Assembly: GCA_034231615.1 (NCBI GenBank)
Contig: CM067307.1
Coordinates: 5,070,647 to 5,134,646 of the forward strand
Length of the DNA: 64,000 nucleotides
Source of the DNA: Meghimatium bilineatum
Taxonomy: Eukaryota; Mollusca; Gastropoda; Stylommatophora; Philomycidae
Reading direction: 5' to 3'
A program made the position numbers and the translations under genes. How positions within the stretch are numbered: the stretch's first letter is position 1; every line of letters starts with the position of its first letter. This document shows, one piece after another, positions 23,954 through 30,097 of this stretch. Below the pieces are notes generated by a model. It made no database searches, had not been told where the DNA came from, and was given only the letters and a program-made list of their open reading frames with translations.

Positions 23954-26900
23954 CAAATAAATGTCGAATGTCGATATGTAAATGTTTGTGATGTTTGTGA
24001 ATAACGATGGCATTGATGCTGGTCTTCCTATTAATGTTTACAGATCTGAAACGATCACGCCGCCTAGCCACGGTTTTATAATGTTAAGTGGGGGGTTTTA
24101 AAAAAAAAATATCGTTATTCTTGTCTGTTTTCCCAGCTACGCCTACGCCATCAATGAAAAAAAACCTACAGATAGAATCAGTATTCTTCTTCTTCTTCAG
24201 CGTTCATTCTCAAACTCCTGCTGGATCTCCTTTGTAGCAAGACCATTGTCCTACTAGATTTCTAGCAGGATGTAATCCAGATAATGGAAATGCGTTGTGC
24301 CGCCGTTTTATTTGCGCCAATGGCCCGGCACATCCGTCTTCGGCGGAACCAGTATTCGAAACCTATTCATTGACAGTTATGACATCAGGATATTTAGAAA
24401 ACGTAATCCGCCATGTATGTGACATGACATGTAAGCCATGAGATGACTCAATCATATTCGCAGCAATCGGATATTTGTATATACTATAAATGTATCGAGT
24501 CGTATCAACAGCAATGTGTTTGTTGACGATCATTTTTCACACCATCCAGTTAATTCGTGCTAGTTGTGTTTGTAAGCGCTAATTTTAAGGATACTATTAT
24601 TGATGGACACACATTCATGGGAGAATCATGCACATGACAGATCCGACTGGCATAATCAAGAGTAGTGCAGCAGATGCAGAGAACCTCAGACATCACGCTG
24701 CGCAACACAAACTCGCTAGAAGAAAAACAAGAGCTGCGCAATGTCCCACAGATTCCTCCCACACACGCCCAGAGTGTGGCAGATAATTTCTCTATTTCAG
24801 ACACGTATAGGACTCATTAGACACAGTCGCACACACACCGGACATGCCCATCTTCAACATTATCAGCACAGTTGAGTTGAATAATTATCGTTGACTTCGA
24901 CAGACGAACAGCATTAAGGATAAGCGGTAATATGGCACCATTAAATATAATTTAAACAAAATTATAAAATGTAATATAAACAATATTGTGAGACAGACTC
25001 ATAATCCAGCCTACATCCGAGCAGACACCTGGATTAACCCTCATTTACATAGTGTAGTTTCTTTTAACAAACCAATGGTACATTTAATCTTGATTATTTT
25101 TGTGTTAAGAATTTTAAGTGGTGTTTCACTTTAATGTCAGATGTAAGTCGATGCACTCCACCGAAGACGGATGTGATGGCATATTAGCGCAAAAAAAACG
25201 GCGACACATTTCCATTCTCTGAACTAGACTACATCCTGCTGGAAATCTAGTAGGATCATAGTCCTGCTACAAGGGAGATCCAGCAGGAGTTTGAGAATGA
25301 ACGCTGAAGAATAAAGACGAGTCGATGCATCCCTCTTTCAAAATGATCATGATTTGTTTTATATTCTACATGTATTTACATTTTTAGACCATTTTTGCCA
25401 ACATTTGTGGAAATACCATTTTCTCTGTGTGTGTATTTTAATACGTATATTTCTCTTGCTTTGTTTCACTTCAGTTAGTTTATGCAGTAGTAGGAGCACT
25501 ACTCGCTAGAGTAGTAGGGGCACTACTTGCTAGAGTAGTAGGAGCACTACTCGCTAGTGTAGTAAGGGCACTACTTGCTAGAGTAGTAGGGGCATTACTC
25601 GCTAGAGTAGTAGGAGCACTACTTGCTAGTGCAGTAGAGGCACTACTCGCTAGTGTAGTAGGAGCACTACTTGCTAGTGTAGTAGGAGCACTACTTGCTA
25701 GAGTAGTAGGGGCACTACTTGCTAGAGTAGTAGGAGCACTACTCGCTAGTGTAGTAAGGGCACTACTTGCTAGAGTAGTAGGGGCATTACTCGCTAGAGT
25801 AGTAGGAGCACTACTTGCTAGTGTAGTAGGAGCACTACTCGCTAGTGTAGTAGGGGCACTACTTGCTAGAGTAGTAGGGGCATTACTCGCTAGTTTGTTT
25901 TGTTTTTCGTTAGCTCCATTGTAACCATCACGGATTTCTGTCCGATTTCCGCTGGGAGCGTGATTACGTTGTGCCACCGTTATGCGCCTTGTAGGCCTAG
26001 CACATCCGATTTCGGCATGCCTTGACAATTCGGGTGGGCTACCCTTAGCCTGTGACAGCCTCTATATCTGTCTCCAGGCACGCGTAGTGGTGACTCTTCG
26101 CCGAGACGATTTTTGCTCTCGTCTGACTCGCACAAAGTGTTCCAGTCTATGAACTTGCCTCGTGTAATTGGACATGCTGTGCCTGTGCCCATTGGGTACT
26201 GAACCGTTTCTCATCAGTGAGCCTGGTTTCTTAAGGGAAAGAACTCAACAGAGGAGTTGGACCCTGGCTCTGTCGCCCTCTTAGCCGAGGTGTCATTCAC
26301 CGACATCGTGTACCCCTTGTCCAAGTTCGAGTCTCACACCACGCGTTTGCGAGCAAGGCGTTCTCGAGCTGAGCGTCCTTGTCCCAATAGCGCCTGAGCC
26401 CATCAGGTACTGAACCCTTTCTCTCTTCAAGTGTATTTCCGGTGTAGGAAAACCTGACAGTAGAGTTGGGCCAGGGCTAAATCGTTGTCCCTTTTGTGCC
26501 TGAGCCAATCGGGTATGGAACCCTTTCTCTCTGCAAGTGTACATCCGTTATAGGAAACCTTGACAGTAGAGTTGGGCCAGGACTACCATCGTTGTCCCTT
26601 TCTTGCCTAAGCCCATCGGGTACAGAACCCTTTCTCTTCGCGAGCATATTTCCGGTTTAGGAAGGCTCGACATAAGAGTTGGGTTAGGTCTTCTTGCTTT
26701 ACCAAACGCCAATGGATGGGTCTGGGTCTCTGCCTGTAAGGAACACAAGTAACTAGATGCTCGTCTCGAGCTGACGGAGCTTGTATTTCCCCTTTCCTAG
26801 GGACTTTTCACTTTCTATTTGCAGTTCGCGCTGCCCTCTAGCGCTGTTCTGCCATTTCATTGTTTCATTGTACTCGGTATGAAATCTATTTGTCTCTCGA

Positions 26901-28297
26901 TATGCATCTACCTTTACGTGCATTTTACATTGGCCGCCCCTCCAATGTTCGGACTGGACTGACTAGCTTCACTGTATGTCGACAGTGTCGCCATATCGAC
27001 AGTGTCGCTATATGTGGTGATGCTGGTGGTGTCGGGGATATTGTCTGTCTCTTGTGCAGACAAATCTCTTTCCATCTGCTACCTCCACATTCTCGGACAC
27101 GATCCCCAAATGATTTGGTCAGAATCAGCTCGAGCTGCTGTATTTCTGTTTCCAGGGTGCACCGCGTGGAGGTACATTTGGGATCTTGGTTATCTGCTAA
27201 CCCTGGGTCCGCCTAGAGCAATGCGTTCCCTTTGCACCCCACTACTTGCTAGAGTAGTAGGGGCATTACTCGCTAGAGTAGTAGGAGCACTACTTGCTAG
27301 AGTAGTAGGGGCATTACTCGCTAGAGTAATAGGAGCACTACTTGCTAGTGTAGTAGGAGCACTACTTGCTAGAGTAGTAGGGGCATTGCATTGGATACAT
27401 CTACACAATGTCCTCTAGCGACTCTCATCTTTAGCAATGCGGATTAGTATGGAAAAAATATTGACCTGTCCTGTCTTTGAGACTGTCTGTGAGTGATTTT
27501 TTTTACCTTCTTTGCTTCTTGCCCCCACAGCTGTGCCATGCAAGATCCTTTTGACATGGTATCATGTCAGCATACATGTTCAAATGATGAAAATTTGAAT
27601 AGTTTTACTATTGAAAGTATTGATTCTTGGAAGTTGCAACATAATAAACTTTATTTCTGACCTACATGCAAGAACATTGACATATTATATGCGTACCTGA
27701 ACTTACGTACATGCAAGAACATTGACATATTATATTTGTACCTGAAGAACATGCAAGAACATTGACATAGTATATGCTTACCTGAACTTACGACACCTGA
27801 AATATTCAGAAATAATATTTATGTAATGAAAAATCTAAAATGTAGTGATATAGTGAGAGGGTTAGGGGAGATAAAATACATGATCACTTGATTATATGTA
27901 ATGTGAATGGTGGCCGCGTAGCGCAGTGATTAGCGCACTAGCTTCGCATGTGAGTGGTCCTGGGTACATTTCCCAGTTGAGGCGGAAATGTTCAGATCGC
28001 AATGTTTCCCGTGTGGACCCAGCCTTAAATGGGTACCAAATTAATCCGGGAAGTAAAGACTACGAGGGAGAGGAGATGGCTACCGCCCTCATATAGCAGT
28101 GCCACTGAAATGTGAGATCGCTAACATCTTACACCCATCATACATACGACATTAATAAATGTTATGGGTAACTTGACTTGACTTATTTAATGTGTAAGCC
28201 TACCATATATCCGTTGATCTTGCTACGGAGCACAATCACAGCAATAAACGCGGATAATGTCACAAGCAAAGCAGCAATGCAGATGAATAGAGATACG
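7190..28297 (-). CDS. TNF superfamily ligand gene, seven joined exons, 5' end missing
   Basis: Model: 28297-28204, 19480-19292, 18386-18359, 16533-16429, 10111-9924, 7856-7736, 7302-7190. The join is 838 nt and encodes 278 residues plus TGA after one leading base. All six introns have GT-AG ends and each junction keeps an open frame. Order of parts: signal-anchor helix, extracellular stalk, TNF homology domain. This is the layout of type II membrane cytokines, which trimerise and bind TNF receptors. Visible domain landmarks are the strand GYYFVYISLSY, the pair CQNC before YKSTFTGGVF, KTGD, and the closing YIGIIML. Possible N-glycosylation sites are NLS in the stalk and NVT in the domain. No furin-type site is obvious. 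The first exon(s), with the cytoplasmic tail and start codon, are not identified. Domain assignment is strong; linkage of the three most 5' exons rests on splice signals and phase. Confidence 0.75.
7356..7575. repeat. 34-bp minisatellite, 6-7 copies, in the last TNF intron
   Basis: Unit carries CTAGTGAAGTGGAATAGAGA and AGATTCAGGACAGT. One unit has lost a GA pair. It fills half of the 433-bp intron between the last two exons. Confidence 0.95.
7736..7856 (-). CDS. TNF ligand exon: middle of TNF homology domain
   Basis: Acceptor ATGTATCTACCAG|AAG, donor TTTACAG|gttatt. It encodes 40 residues plus one base: KWFNYVHRTRPNSAAKTG, VLLQSGHTICQNCNVDYKS and TFT. The H.....P......LL.S....C..C...Y..SFTGG pattern matches the middle of TNF domains, where the two cysteines often form a disulfide. 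It fits seamlessly between the two neighbouring exons in frame. Confidence 0.88.
7989..8021. repeat. (TA)n microsatellite
   Basis: About 15 TA dinucleotides. Confidence 0.95.
8094..8290 (-). mobile_element. tRNA-derived SINE with an internal duplication
   Basis: Reverse complement: tRNA-like head with TGGCGGTATCG near the A-box position and ACCGGATTCGAATCAT as B box, then a body ending ATCACTACAGCTAAAAAATG. The segment ATGGAAACTACTGAACGTAT is duplicated. It is the same family as 35362-35520. Confidence 0.75.
8366..8947. repeat. 28-bp minisatellite, about 19 copies, with a small inserted TE tail
   Basis: Unit carries CAGGTGAAACAAGTAAACTG followed by TAATCTAA. The array is interrupted at about 8852-8935 by a segment ending (minus strand) GCAACCAACCAACC, a tetranucleotide-tailed TE end. 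Part of the same sequence (GGTCAAAGG.CATGA.CCC) recurs at 39930-39963. Confidence 0.92.
8950..9579. other. Non-coding interval with a Penelope-type terminal motif
   Basis: 9012-9055 holds CGACGTTTCGACCAAAAGAT and CTTTATTAAG, the motif discussed for the Penelope-like element at 42.8 kb. The rest has no recognised content. Confidence 0.5.
9580..9800 (-). mobile_element. RTE-like LINE 3' end, diverged
   Basis: Minus strand ends with GGACCACGTTCTGGAAAGAA TATGTCACGTGA, the same ending as the 55-kb copy. The upstream codons are diverged and contain stops. Confidence 0.65.
9924..10111 (-). CDS. TNF ligand exon: N-terminal part of TNF homology domain
   Basis: Acceptor GATTTTCTTTCCAACAG|GT, donor AATCTG|gtaggt. 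It encodes 62 residues after completing a codon. Landmarks are TGITIMDDGLLIEYTGYYFV followed by YISLSY, the 'G..I...G.Y.VY....F' signature of the TNF fold, and an NVT glycosylation sequon. The open frame extends upstream to 10149, but that extra part reads as Tc1 transposase in another frame, so the nearer, stronger acceptor was chosen. It also matches the phase of the 16.4-kb exon. Confidence 0.82.
10112..11345 (-). mobile_element. Tc1/mariner transposase remnant, internally expanded into a minisatellite
   Basis: Minus strand, right part (11345-11165): LTGNRYRNEIIVPLALQV, then after a frameshift AVLQDDNIRSHRSREINYF and RMDWPANSP, the QQDNA.PH...WP..SPDLNPIE region of Tc1 transposases. The left part (10180-10112) reads PDMNPV...LCQFGRRV, the next segment of the same motif. 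The roughly 1-kb minisatellite between them starts and ends inside this motif. The remnant sits directly against the acceptor of the 9924-10111 exon. Confidence 0.75.
10190..11190. repeat. 29-bp minisatellite, about 34 copies, with higher-order variants
   Basis: Core CCATTCTATTGGACTATTTG followed by CAGTATATT, GCTTGCCAAT or GCTGGCCAAT. Variants alternate in blocks of roughly five to seven units. On the minus strand the unit encodes pieces such as MDWQAISPIEW, betraying its transposase origin. Confidence 0.95.
11346..11559. other. Short non-coding interval in the large TNF intron
   Basis: No feature seen beyond a G-rich stretch near 11356-11369. Confidence 0.5.
11958..12462. mobile_element. 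Near-perfect palindrome (211-bp arms) of Penelope-like terminal sequence
   Basis: Arms 11958-12168 and 12186-12395 are inverted copies differing by one substitution and one A-run length change; the spacer is 17 bp. Each arm contains GGCTCAAATTGAACCTTTTT CAAG, a relative of the terminal motif at 42.8 kb. The unit ends near 12462. TTCTGAAATAGA flanks it at 11947-11958 and 12464-12475, consistent with a target duplication in the host LINE. Confidence 0.85.
12473..12640 (+). mobile_element. SINE family 1, full copy with (GAA)n tail
   Basis: Head CCGCCGAAGACGGATGTGTC, middle GGACTACATCCTGCTGGAAA, end GTTTGAGAATGAACGCAGAA then GAA repeats. GAAATAGA on both sides looks like its target duplication. 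No convincing pol III A/B boxes were seen, so the label SINE is by length, tail and copy number. Confidence 0.8.
13085..13197 (-). mobile_element. tRNA-derived SINE or tRNA pseudogene
   Basis: Reverse complement has TGACCGAGAGGTTAGAACG, CGGTCTCACACCC and GAGTTCGATCCCCGG, resembling a tRNA D arm, anticodon region and B box/T arm. The acceptor stem does not pair well, and an A-rich tail follows. A functional tRNA is unlikely. Confidence 0.65.
13290..13350. repeat. 20-bp tandem repeat, 3 copies
   Basis: GATATCTTTATATCATAGGG units. Confidence 0.9.
13450..13625. repeat. 28-bp minisatellite, 6 copies
   Basis: Unit carries ACATAAATACATACCAATAT followed by ACCTAACT. Confidence 0.93.
13626..13829 (-). 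other. Unrecognised minus-strand open frame
   Basis: An open stretch of about 65 codons includes FDNSYHFRQAEVVLELVTG and SELCPDVDICFIS. The left end runs into the 28-bp array. It could be an exon of the TNF gene's intron 4 region, but including it breaks no frame only for some boundaries, and no splice pair stands out. Unknown repeat is equally likely. Confidence 0.25.
13890..14290. repeat. 24-bp minisatellites (two related arrays)
   Basis: 13890-13980 has ATCGACCCATACTCCCTCAT units. 14060-14290 has CATACATCTATCCACTCCCT units with CATCCATT insertions. Long plus and minus frames here are products of the period. Confidence 0.92.
14581..15515 (-). mobile_element. Ingi/I-type LINE 3' fragment, about 0.93 kb
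   Basis: Minus strand, in several frames: RSWMGRAEDVIHSVCRLQDV, VIIYTDGSVIRH (first RNase H Asp), TMEIMAVTRAFER (Glu), YILSDSMSKIRTG (second Asp), then DRADVLNSLRDITRESETN and the C-terminus. The 3' end is at GTTAGTTAGTTAG, 14581-14595. Frameshifts and stops throughout. Closely related to the 50-kb element. Confidence 0.92.
15516..16360. other. Interval without recognised features
   Basis: A minus-strand open frame at 15526-15732 repeats RGLNLES/LGLNLESK, from an internal duplication of about 130 bp. Nothing else was identified. Confidence 0.4.
16429..16533 (-). CDS. TNF ligand exon: second stalk segment
   Basis: Acceptor TTTTGAAATCTTTGTTAG|GG, donor CTACATG|gtgatc. It encodes 34 residues (VLYGPHPSSLPIPAFSNTL, then ASSDGKYIDYKRNLH) between the phase-1 ends of the 28-nt microexon and the 10111 exon. 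A proline- and serine-rich stretch is typical of a stalk. The donor is the weakest of the model. The frame stays open about 60 nt past it. Confidence 0.55.
16565..16650. repeat. Dispersed short repeat shared with 59235-59310
   Basis: CGGAACCATCAGCC and TATACCCTGAGAGATTTACT occur in both places, followed by AGCGGAGAT and GAGCACCTAT/TAGCACCTAT. Family unknown. Confidence 0.75.
16753..16806. repeat. (TG)n microsatellite
   Basis: TG run with two interrupting GC steps. Confidence 0.95.
16866..17190. repeat. 36-bp minisatellite, 9 copies
   Basis: Unit carries TCTATGTCCACATTAAGTCA and AAGTGTCCTCTTGCAT. Variants with CATGTTAAG alternate near the right end. Confidence 0.95.
17350..17629. other. Interval without recognised features
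   Basis: No coding or repeat signal seen. Confidence 0.4.
17660..17955 (-). mobile_element. LINE RNase H N-terminal fragment
   Basis: Minus strand reads SLAEVTVQELAQLHSKPQD then IIMCTDGSVNR, the first Asp block of RNase HI as in I-type LINEs. It is truncated after about 25 more residues. The sequence differs from the 50-kb LINE. Confidence 0.65.
17956..18252. repeat. Degenerate 10-30 bp repeat of TAACACTGGTTT words
   Basis: Irregular repetition of GGTAACACTGGTTTAACACT and variants; a smaller array of GGTTTGACACTA(G)TAACAT lies at 17640-17705. The fragment at 17660-17955 sits between the two. Confidence 0.85.
18359..18386 (-). CDS. TNF ligand 28-nt microexon
   Basis: Acceptor CTTTGTTATTCCTCTTCAG|A and donor ACAC|gtaagt are both near-consensus. 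It encodes MLTGQDVKT plus one base. Phase 0 at the start and phase 1 at the end match the neighbouring exons. The strong paired splice signals over so short a span are the evidence; the peptide itself is uninformative. Confidence 0.5.
18648..19302. repeat. 47-bp minisatellite, about 14 copies, containing a copied splice donor
   Basis: Unit carries AAAGTCAAAGGAAAATTAAA, AGCAGTATTTACTGTATTTA and GAATTAT. Two units read AAATTCAG instead. The right-most unit supplies the last nine bases and donor of the 19292-19480 exon (minus strand CTAAATACA|gtaaat). Confidence 0.97.
19292..19480 (-). CDS. TNF ligand exon: Cys-containing stalk segment
   Basis: Acceptor TATTATTTATCCAACAG|GAC; donor ATACA|gtaaat, which lies in the first unit of the minisatellite. 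It encodes 63 residues in phase 0-0, with FPAGCVDCRKL, an NLS sequon and LKLCWENPKQLS. The C..C plus C spacing suggests a disulfide-stabilised stalk. It follows the transmembrane exon in frame. I do not recognise the peptide from known TNF ligands; assignment to this gene is by phase, strand and position. Confidence 0.6.
19590..19880 (+). mobile_element. RTE-like LINE fragment
   Basis: Plus strand: DYLGSAINVIGDCSVEIRKK and SYILSVATYGCETWAITPAM are the block after the RT thumb in RTE-type LINEs. It ends abruptly at 19880 where another repeat starts. Confidence 0.75.
19889..19975 (+). repeat. Direct repeat flanking the Helitron remnant, left copy
   Basis: AGAACGCTCTATAAATAGCG and CATTTGCGTCACGGA recur at 21120-21205. 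The TATAAATAGCGCA and GTCACGGAT words also recur at 61912-61970. Confidence 0.75.
20100..20990 (+). pseudogene. Helitron N-terminal (Helitron_like_N) remnant
   Basis: Plus strand: arginine/glutamine-rich EQRGNRQAMNRGDQRRHRQ and the following repeat region, then FRENVRFYNIALSFASM, and after a frameshift YVLKVHGNTYHGTSHIQP, PQFAQLYVLDSAQ. The FR.NIR.YN..FAFAS ... VHG..YH ... PQFAQLY.YD order is the hallmark of the N-terminal part of Helitron Rep/helicase proteins. At least two frameshifts and several stops; no Rep HUH motif or helicase remains. It lies in intron 1 of the TNF model. Confidence 0.78.
21120..21205 (+). repeat. Direct repeat flanking the Helitron remnant, right copy
   Basis: AGAACGCTCTATATATAGCG and CATTTGCGTCACGGATTTTC, about 80% like 19889-19975 by eye. 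Confidence 0.75.
21340..22940 (+). mobile_element. RTE-like LINE fragment from RT core to C-terminus
   Basis: Plus strand: VRQGCVLSPILFNVSIYRI (RT motif B), LLFADDQRVMY (catalytic FADD), then EFKHLGSIF, IFIPTLCYQ and finally RPVERWIDNIKTIL. The C-terminal codons DYISTRAAHLALECR are amplified into the 43-bp array and resume after it (LLHKLLRSTESVEATTTPPG). Numerous stops. Inverted partner of the same family at 23143-23540. Confidence 0.8.
22078..22858. repeat. 43-bp minisatellite, 18 copies, grown from LINE codons
   Basis: Unit carries GACTACATCTCAACCAGAGC and AGCACACCTGGCATTGGAAT. Variants CATCTC/CGTCTC and CCTGG/CATGG alternate in a partly regular order. The period is not a multiple of three, so the LINE frame is lost after one unit. 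Confidence 0.97.
22945..23075 (-). mobile_element. SINE body of the 35.4-kb tRNA-SINE family
   Basis: Reverse complement ends ATATTGTCTAGAAAATCACT GCAGCCAAAACAAG, the family's 3' part. The tRNA-like head is eroded (CACCGTCACAGACAACTGCG). Confidence 0.65.
23143..23540 (-). mobile_element. RTE-like LINE fragment, inverted relative to 21340-22940
   Basis: Minus strand: YQLSPLLLHPKINMEIKMQI, STIFIPTLCYQCQTRSLT; the end reads LRRTREAPTHW-like and KMAKETEEVQER codons. Same family as the plus-strand copy 300 bp away, so the two form an inverted pair. Confidence 0.75.
23869..23952. repeat. (TA)n microsatellite, about 42 units
   Basis: Uninterrupted TA run; a strong recombination and cruciform candidate. 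Confidence 0.98.
24184..24352 (-). mobile_element. SINE family 1
   Basis: Full copy: (TTC)n at the left, then AGCGTTCATTCTCAAACTCC and GCACATCCGTCTTCGGCGG at the right. Confidence 0.85.
24590..24900 (+). mobile_element. RTE-like LINE C-terminus with degraded zinc finger
   Basis: Plus strand: AAQHKLARRKTRAAQCPTDS, HTRPECGR, then HTPDMPIFNIISTVEL. The C..C...H layout and TPDMPIF.IIST ending resemble the C-terminal C2H2 end of RTE/CR1-type pol proteins. Confidence 0.5.
25153..25312 (+). mobile_element. SINE family 1
   Basis: ACCGAAGACGGATGTGATGG ... GAACTAGACTACATCCTGCT ... GTTTGAGAATGAACGCTGAA. The GAA tail is short. Confidence 0.85.
25483..25896. repeat. 24-bp minisatellite, left part (about 17 copies)
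   Basis: Unit GTAGTAGGAGCACTACTTGC plus TAGA/TAGT. The unit contains the imperfect palindrome AGTAGTAGGAGCACTACT. The array continues at 27238. Confidence 0.97.
25897..27237 (-). mobile_element. Element X, copy 1 (1.34 kb), inserted in a minisatellite
   Basis: Minus-strand orientation: begins GGGGTGCAAAGGGAACGCAT, ends in an A-rich tail AACGAAAAACAAAACAAA. Long stretches match 40860-42025 in opposite orientation: the starts (CCTAGGGTTAACAGATAACCAAGATCC-like), the 'TACCCGATGGGC' and 'CGTCTCGGCGAAGAGTC' blocks, and the ends. An internal 170-bp motif (CAGGTACTGAACCCTTTCTC) is repeated three times. No open frame with recognised domains. The A-rich tail suggests a non-autonomous retroelement. Confidence 0.8.
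27238..27388. repeat. 24-bp minisatellite, right part (6 copies)
   Basis: Same unit and variants as 25483-25896; separated from it only by element X. Confidence 0.97.
27531..27664 (+). other. Candidate plus-strand terminal exon
   Basis: A long pyrimidine tract and acceptor, TTGCTTCTTGCCCCCACAG|C, are followed by 42 open codons (CAMQDPFDMVSCQHTCSNDE, then NLNSFTIESIDSWKLQHNK) to a TGA, with AATAAA overlapping its end. No upstream exon was found and the peptide is unknown. Confidence 0.3.
27660..27790. repeat. About 50-bp tandem repeat, 2-3 copies
   Basis: ACATGCAAGAACATTGACAT followed by ATTATATGCGTACCTGAACT repeats with small deletions. Confidence 0.88.
27911..28184 (+). mobile_element. tRNA-derived SINE with (CTTGA)n tail
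   Basis: Head TGGCCGCGTAGCGCAGTGAT contains an A-box-like TAGCGCAGTGAT; B-box-like GGTCCTGGGTACATTTCC follows. Body includes AATCCGGGAAGTAAAGACTA; the tail is ACTTGACTTGACTT. The architecture fits tRNA-derived molluscan SINEs; the exact family needs a library comparison. Confidence 0.85.
28204..28297 (-). CDS. TNF ligand exon: signal-anchor transmembrane segment
   Basis: Acceptor CTACCTTTTTTTCATCACAG|C, donor ATATATG|gtaggc. It encodes VSLFICIAALLVTLSAFIAV IVLRSK-type sequence: about 24 hydrophobic residues followed by Arg/Lys, then GYM. This fits the membrane anchor of a type II protein. The end is in phase 0, matching the stalk exon. The frame is open upstream with possible ATGs in a very AT-rich stretch, so an alternative is that coding starts here. 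Confidence 0.6.
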
Positions 28298-28497
28298 CTG
28301 TGATGAAAAAAAGGTAGTAGTTCAACCTTTGTAAATATATTGAAAATATTCAACATCATTAACATGTAATAATAAACATTCAAGCATCGCGGAATTTAAT
28401 CATCATCTTGTGCCATGCAAGCTGGTTGCTGGCCAAGACAATTATTGATATGGGGTTGTATATAAATTAAGTCAAAAATAAAAATAATGTGTTTTAT

Positions 28498-28766
28498 TTT
28501 TGTTTGTCCCTGCCCCTATAAATAAACTGTCTGTCCCTGCCCCCATCAATAGACTGTCTGTCCGCGCCTCTATCAAATAACTGTCTGTCCCTACCCCCAT
28601 CAATAGACTGTCTGTCCGCACCTCTATCAAATAACTGTCTGTCCCTGTCCCCATCAATAGACTGTCTGTCCGCGCCCCTATCAATAAACTGTCTGTCCCT
28701 ACCCCCATCAATAGACTGTCTGTCCGCACCTCTATCAAATAACTGTCTGTCCCTGCCCACTATCAA
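28498..28766. repeat. 27/54-bp minisatellite, about 10 half-units
   Basis: Alternating GACTGTCTGTCCGCGCC..TATCAAATAA and ACTGTCTGTCCCTGCCCCCA TCAATA units; a dimeric higher-order unit of 54 bp. Confidence 0.95.
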
Positions 28767-29079
28767 TAGACTATCATGAATACTGTAACCAACTCTGCTT
28801 TATTCTGTCAGAAAAATGAGAGAGAAAAATAAACAAATGTTGTCCCTAGTTTTAGTGAGTAAATAGCCTCTTTGTTTGCTCTACCACTGGTTGACATATG
28901 CAAGCAAGCATATCAAATGTCCCTGGTCAAGAATTGACACTTGAACAGCCTACCTCGTAAAACAAAAATGTTGATATAAATTCTCCACTTCTGGCGGCTG
29001 ACATCTATTGACCAGTTACTCTTGTTTTAAAGTGTCTTCTTATAACAACGTAGCAGATTTTCACAAGTAAATCACTCGA

Positions 29080-29815
29080 GTGTCATCAGCTTTAGCAACT
29101 CAGTATCTTTTACCAGCTATTGTGATGCAGAAATCATGGCAATTAGTTTGGCAGCTAAAAAACTGCTGAACTCCAACTCTGACCTACAGCCTGTGGTATT
29201 TCTGACAGATGCAAGGTCAGTGCTTCAAGCTTTCCAGTCTGGAAAACTAACAGACTTGAAAAAACTACTTAGTGAATTGTCTTACTGTCTGTCCCAGGGA
29301 CAGACAGACAGACAGTATAGGGTAACCATGCAGTGGATACTCTCTCACTGTGGAATACCAGGAAATGAAAAAGCAGACCAACTGGCTAAGGAAGGTGCTG
29401 CCGAAGATCAAACAGATATACCAATCACCTACCATCAGAAAAAACAGATGATCAAGTCAATAAGAAAGCCACAAACACCAACACAAGATGACTATCACAT
29501 TATGAACAGATCAGAACAAGTTATAATTCTACGTCTCAGAACAGGACACAACCGACTCCGCAGTCACATGTATACAAAGTTCAAGATTGGCAACACTGCC
29601 ATGTGTACATGTGGACAGGCAGCACAGAGTGCCAAACATATACTTCAAGAGTGTTCTGAGCATGAAACGCTGAGGCAGACATATTAGCCAGAGGAAACAA
29701 CACTGGAATCAAAGCTCTATGGGACACTTTATGAACTACAAAAGACAGTGAGTTTTATTCAGGAGACAGAATTACAGATATAGACATGTTTCAAGTGAAC
29801 GAAAGAAGAAGAAGA
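29080..29815 (+). mobile_element. LINE 3' end: RNase H, zinc knuckle and (GAA)n tail
   Basis: An open frame at 29136-29687 encodes most of an RNase HI domain: EIMAISLAAKKLL (Glu block), VVFLTDARSVLQAF (second Asp), VTMQWILSHCGIPGNEKADQ (last His and Asp). Then a zinc-binding motif CTCGQAAQSAKHILQEC. A stop at 29688 precedes the last codons (SKLYGTLYELQKTV, FIQETELQI). The tail is CATGTTTCAAGTGAACGAAA then GAAGAAGAAG. The first Asp block (TDGS) is missing, so it is 5'-truncated. The family is I- or Jockey-superfamily, distinct from the 50-kb LINE. Confidence 0.88.
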
Positions 29816-30097
29816 ACTTTCAGCTTCAACAAAAATGTCACGCTCCTCAAGGCATCCTGTGACAATGGCGATCAAGAGGTAGGGTAGAGGAGATGCAAGT
29901 TTGAGAGAAACTTCATGATATGGGCCGGTTACAGTCTAGCAGAGTAAACCACCCAGACAAGAGACAGTTGATGTTGGAGGTTTATTGAAGCGAACCTTCG
30001 ATGCAGAGACGGCACTAGATGATGAAGATTCGTTTAGGAAAGATATCAAGTAAAATATTGATTGGAAAATAATACAATTTTCTGTCAGATTTTACAG
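29816..30097. other. Interval without recognised features
   Basis: Only a short purine-rich stretch; no coding signal. Confidence 0.4.

Noticed and set aside
25480..26028. Ala/Ser/Thr-rich 182-codon minus-strand frame resembling a mucin
   Set aside because: The 24-bp minisatellite encodes ASSAPTTL repeats by chance; no signal peptide, and the array is split by element X.
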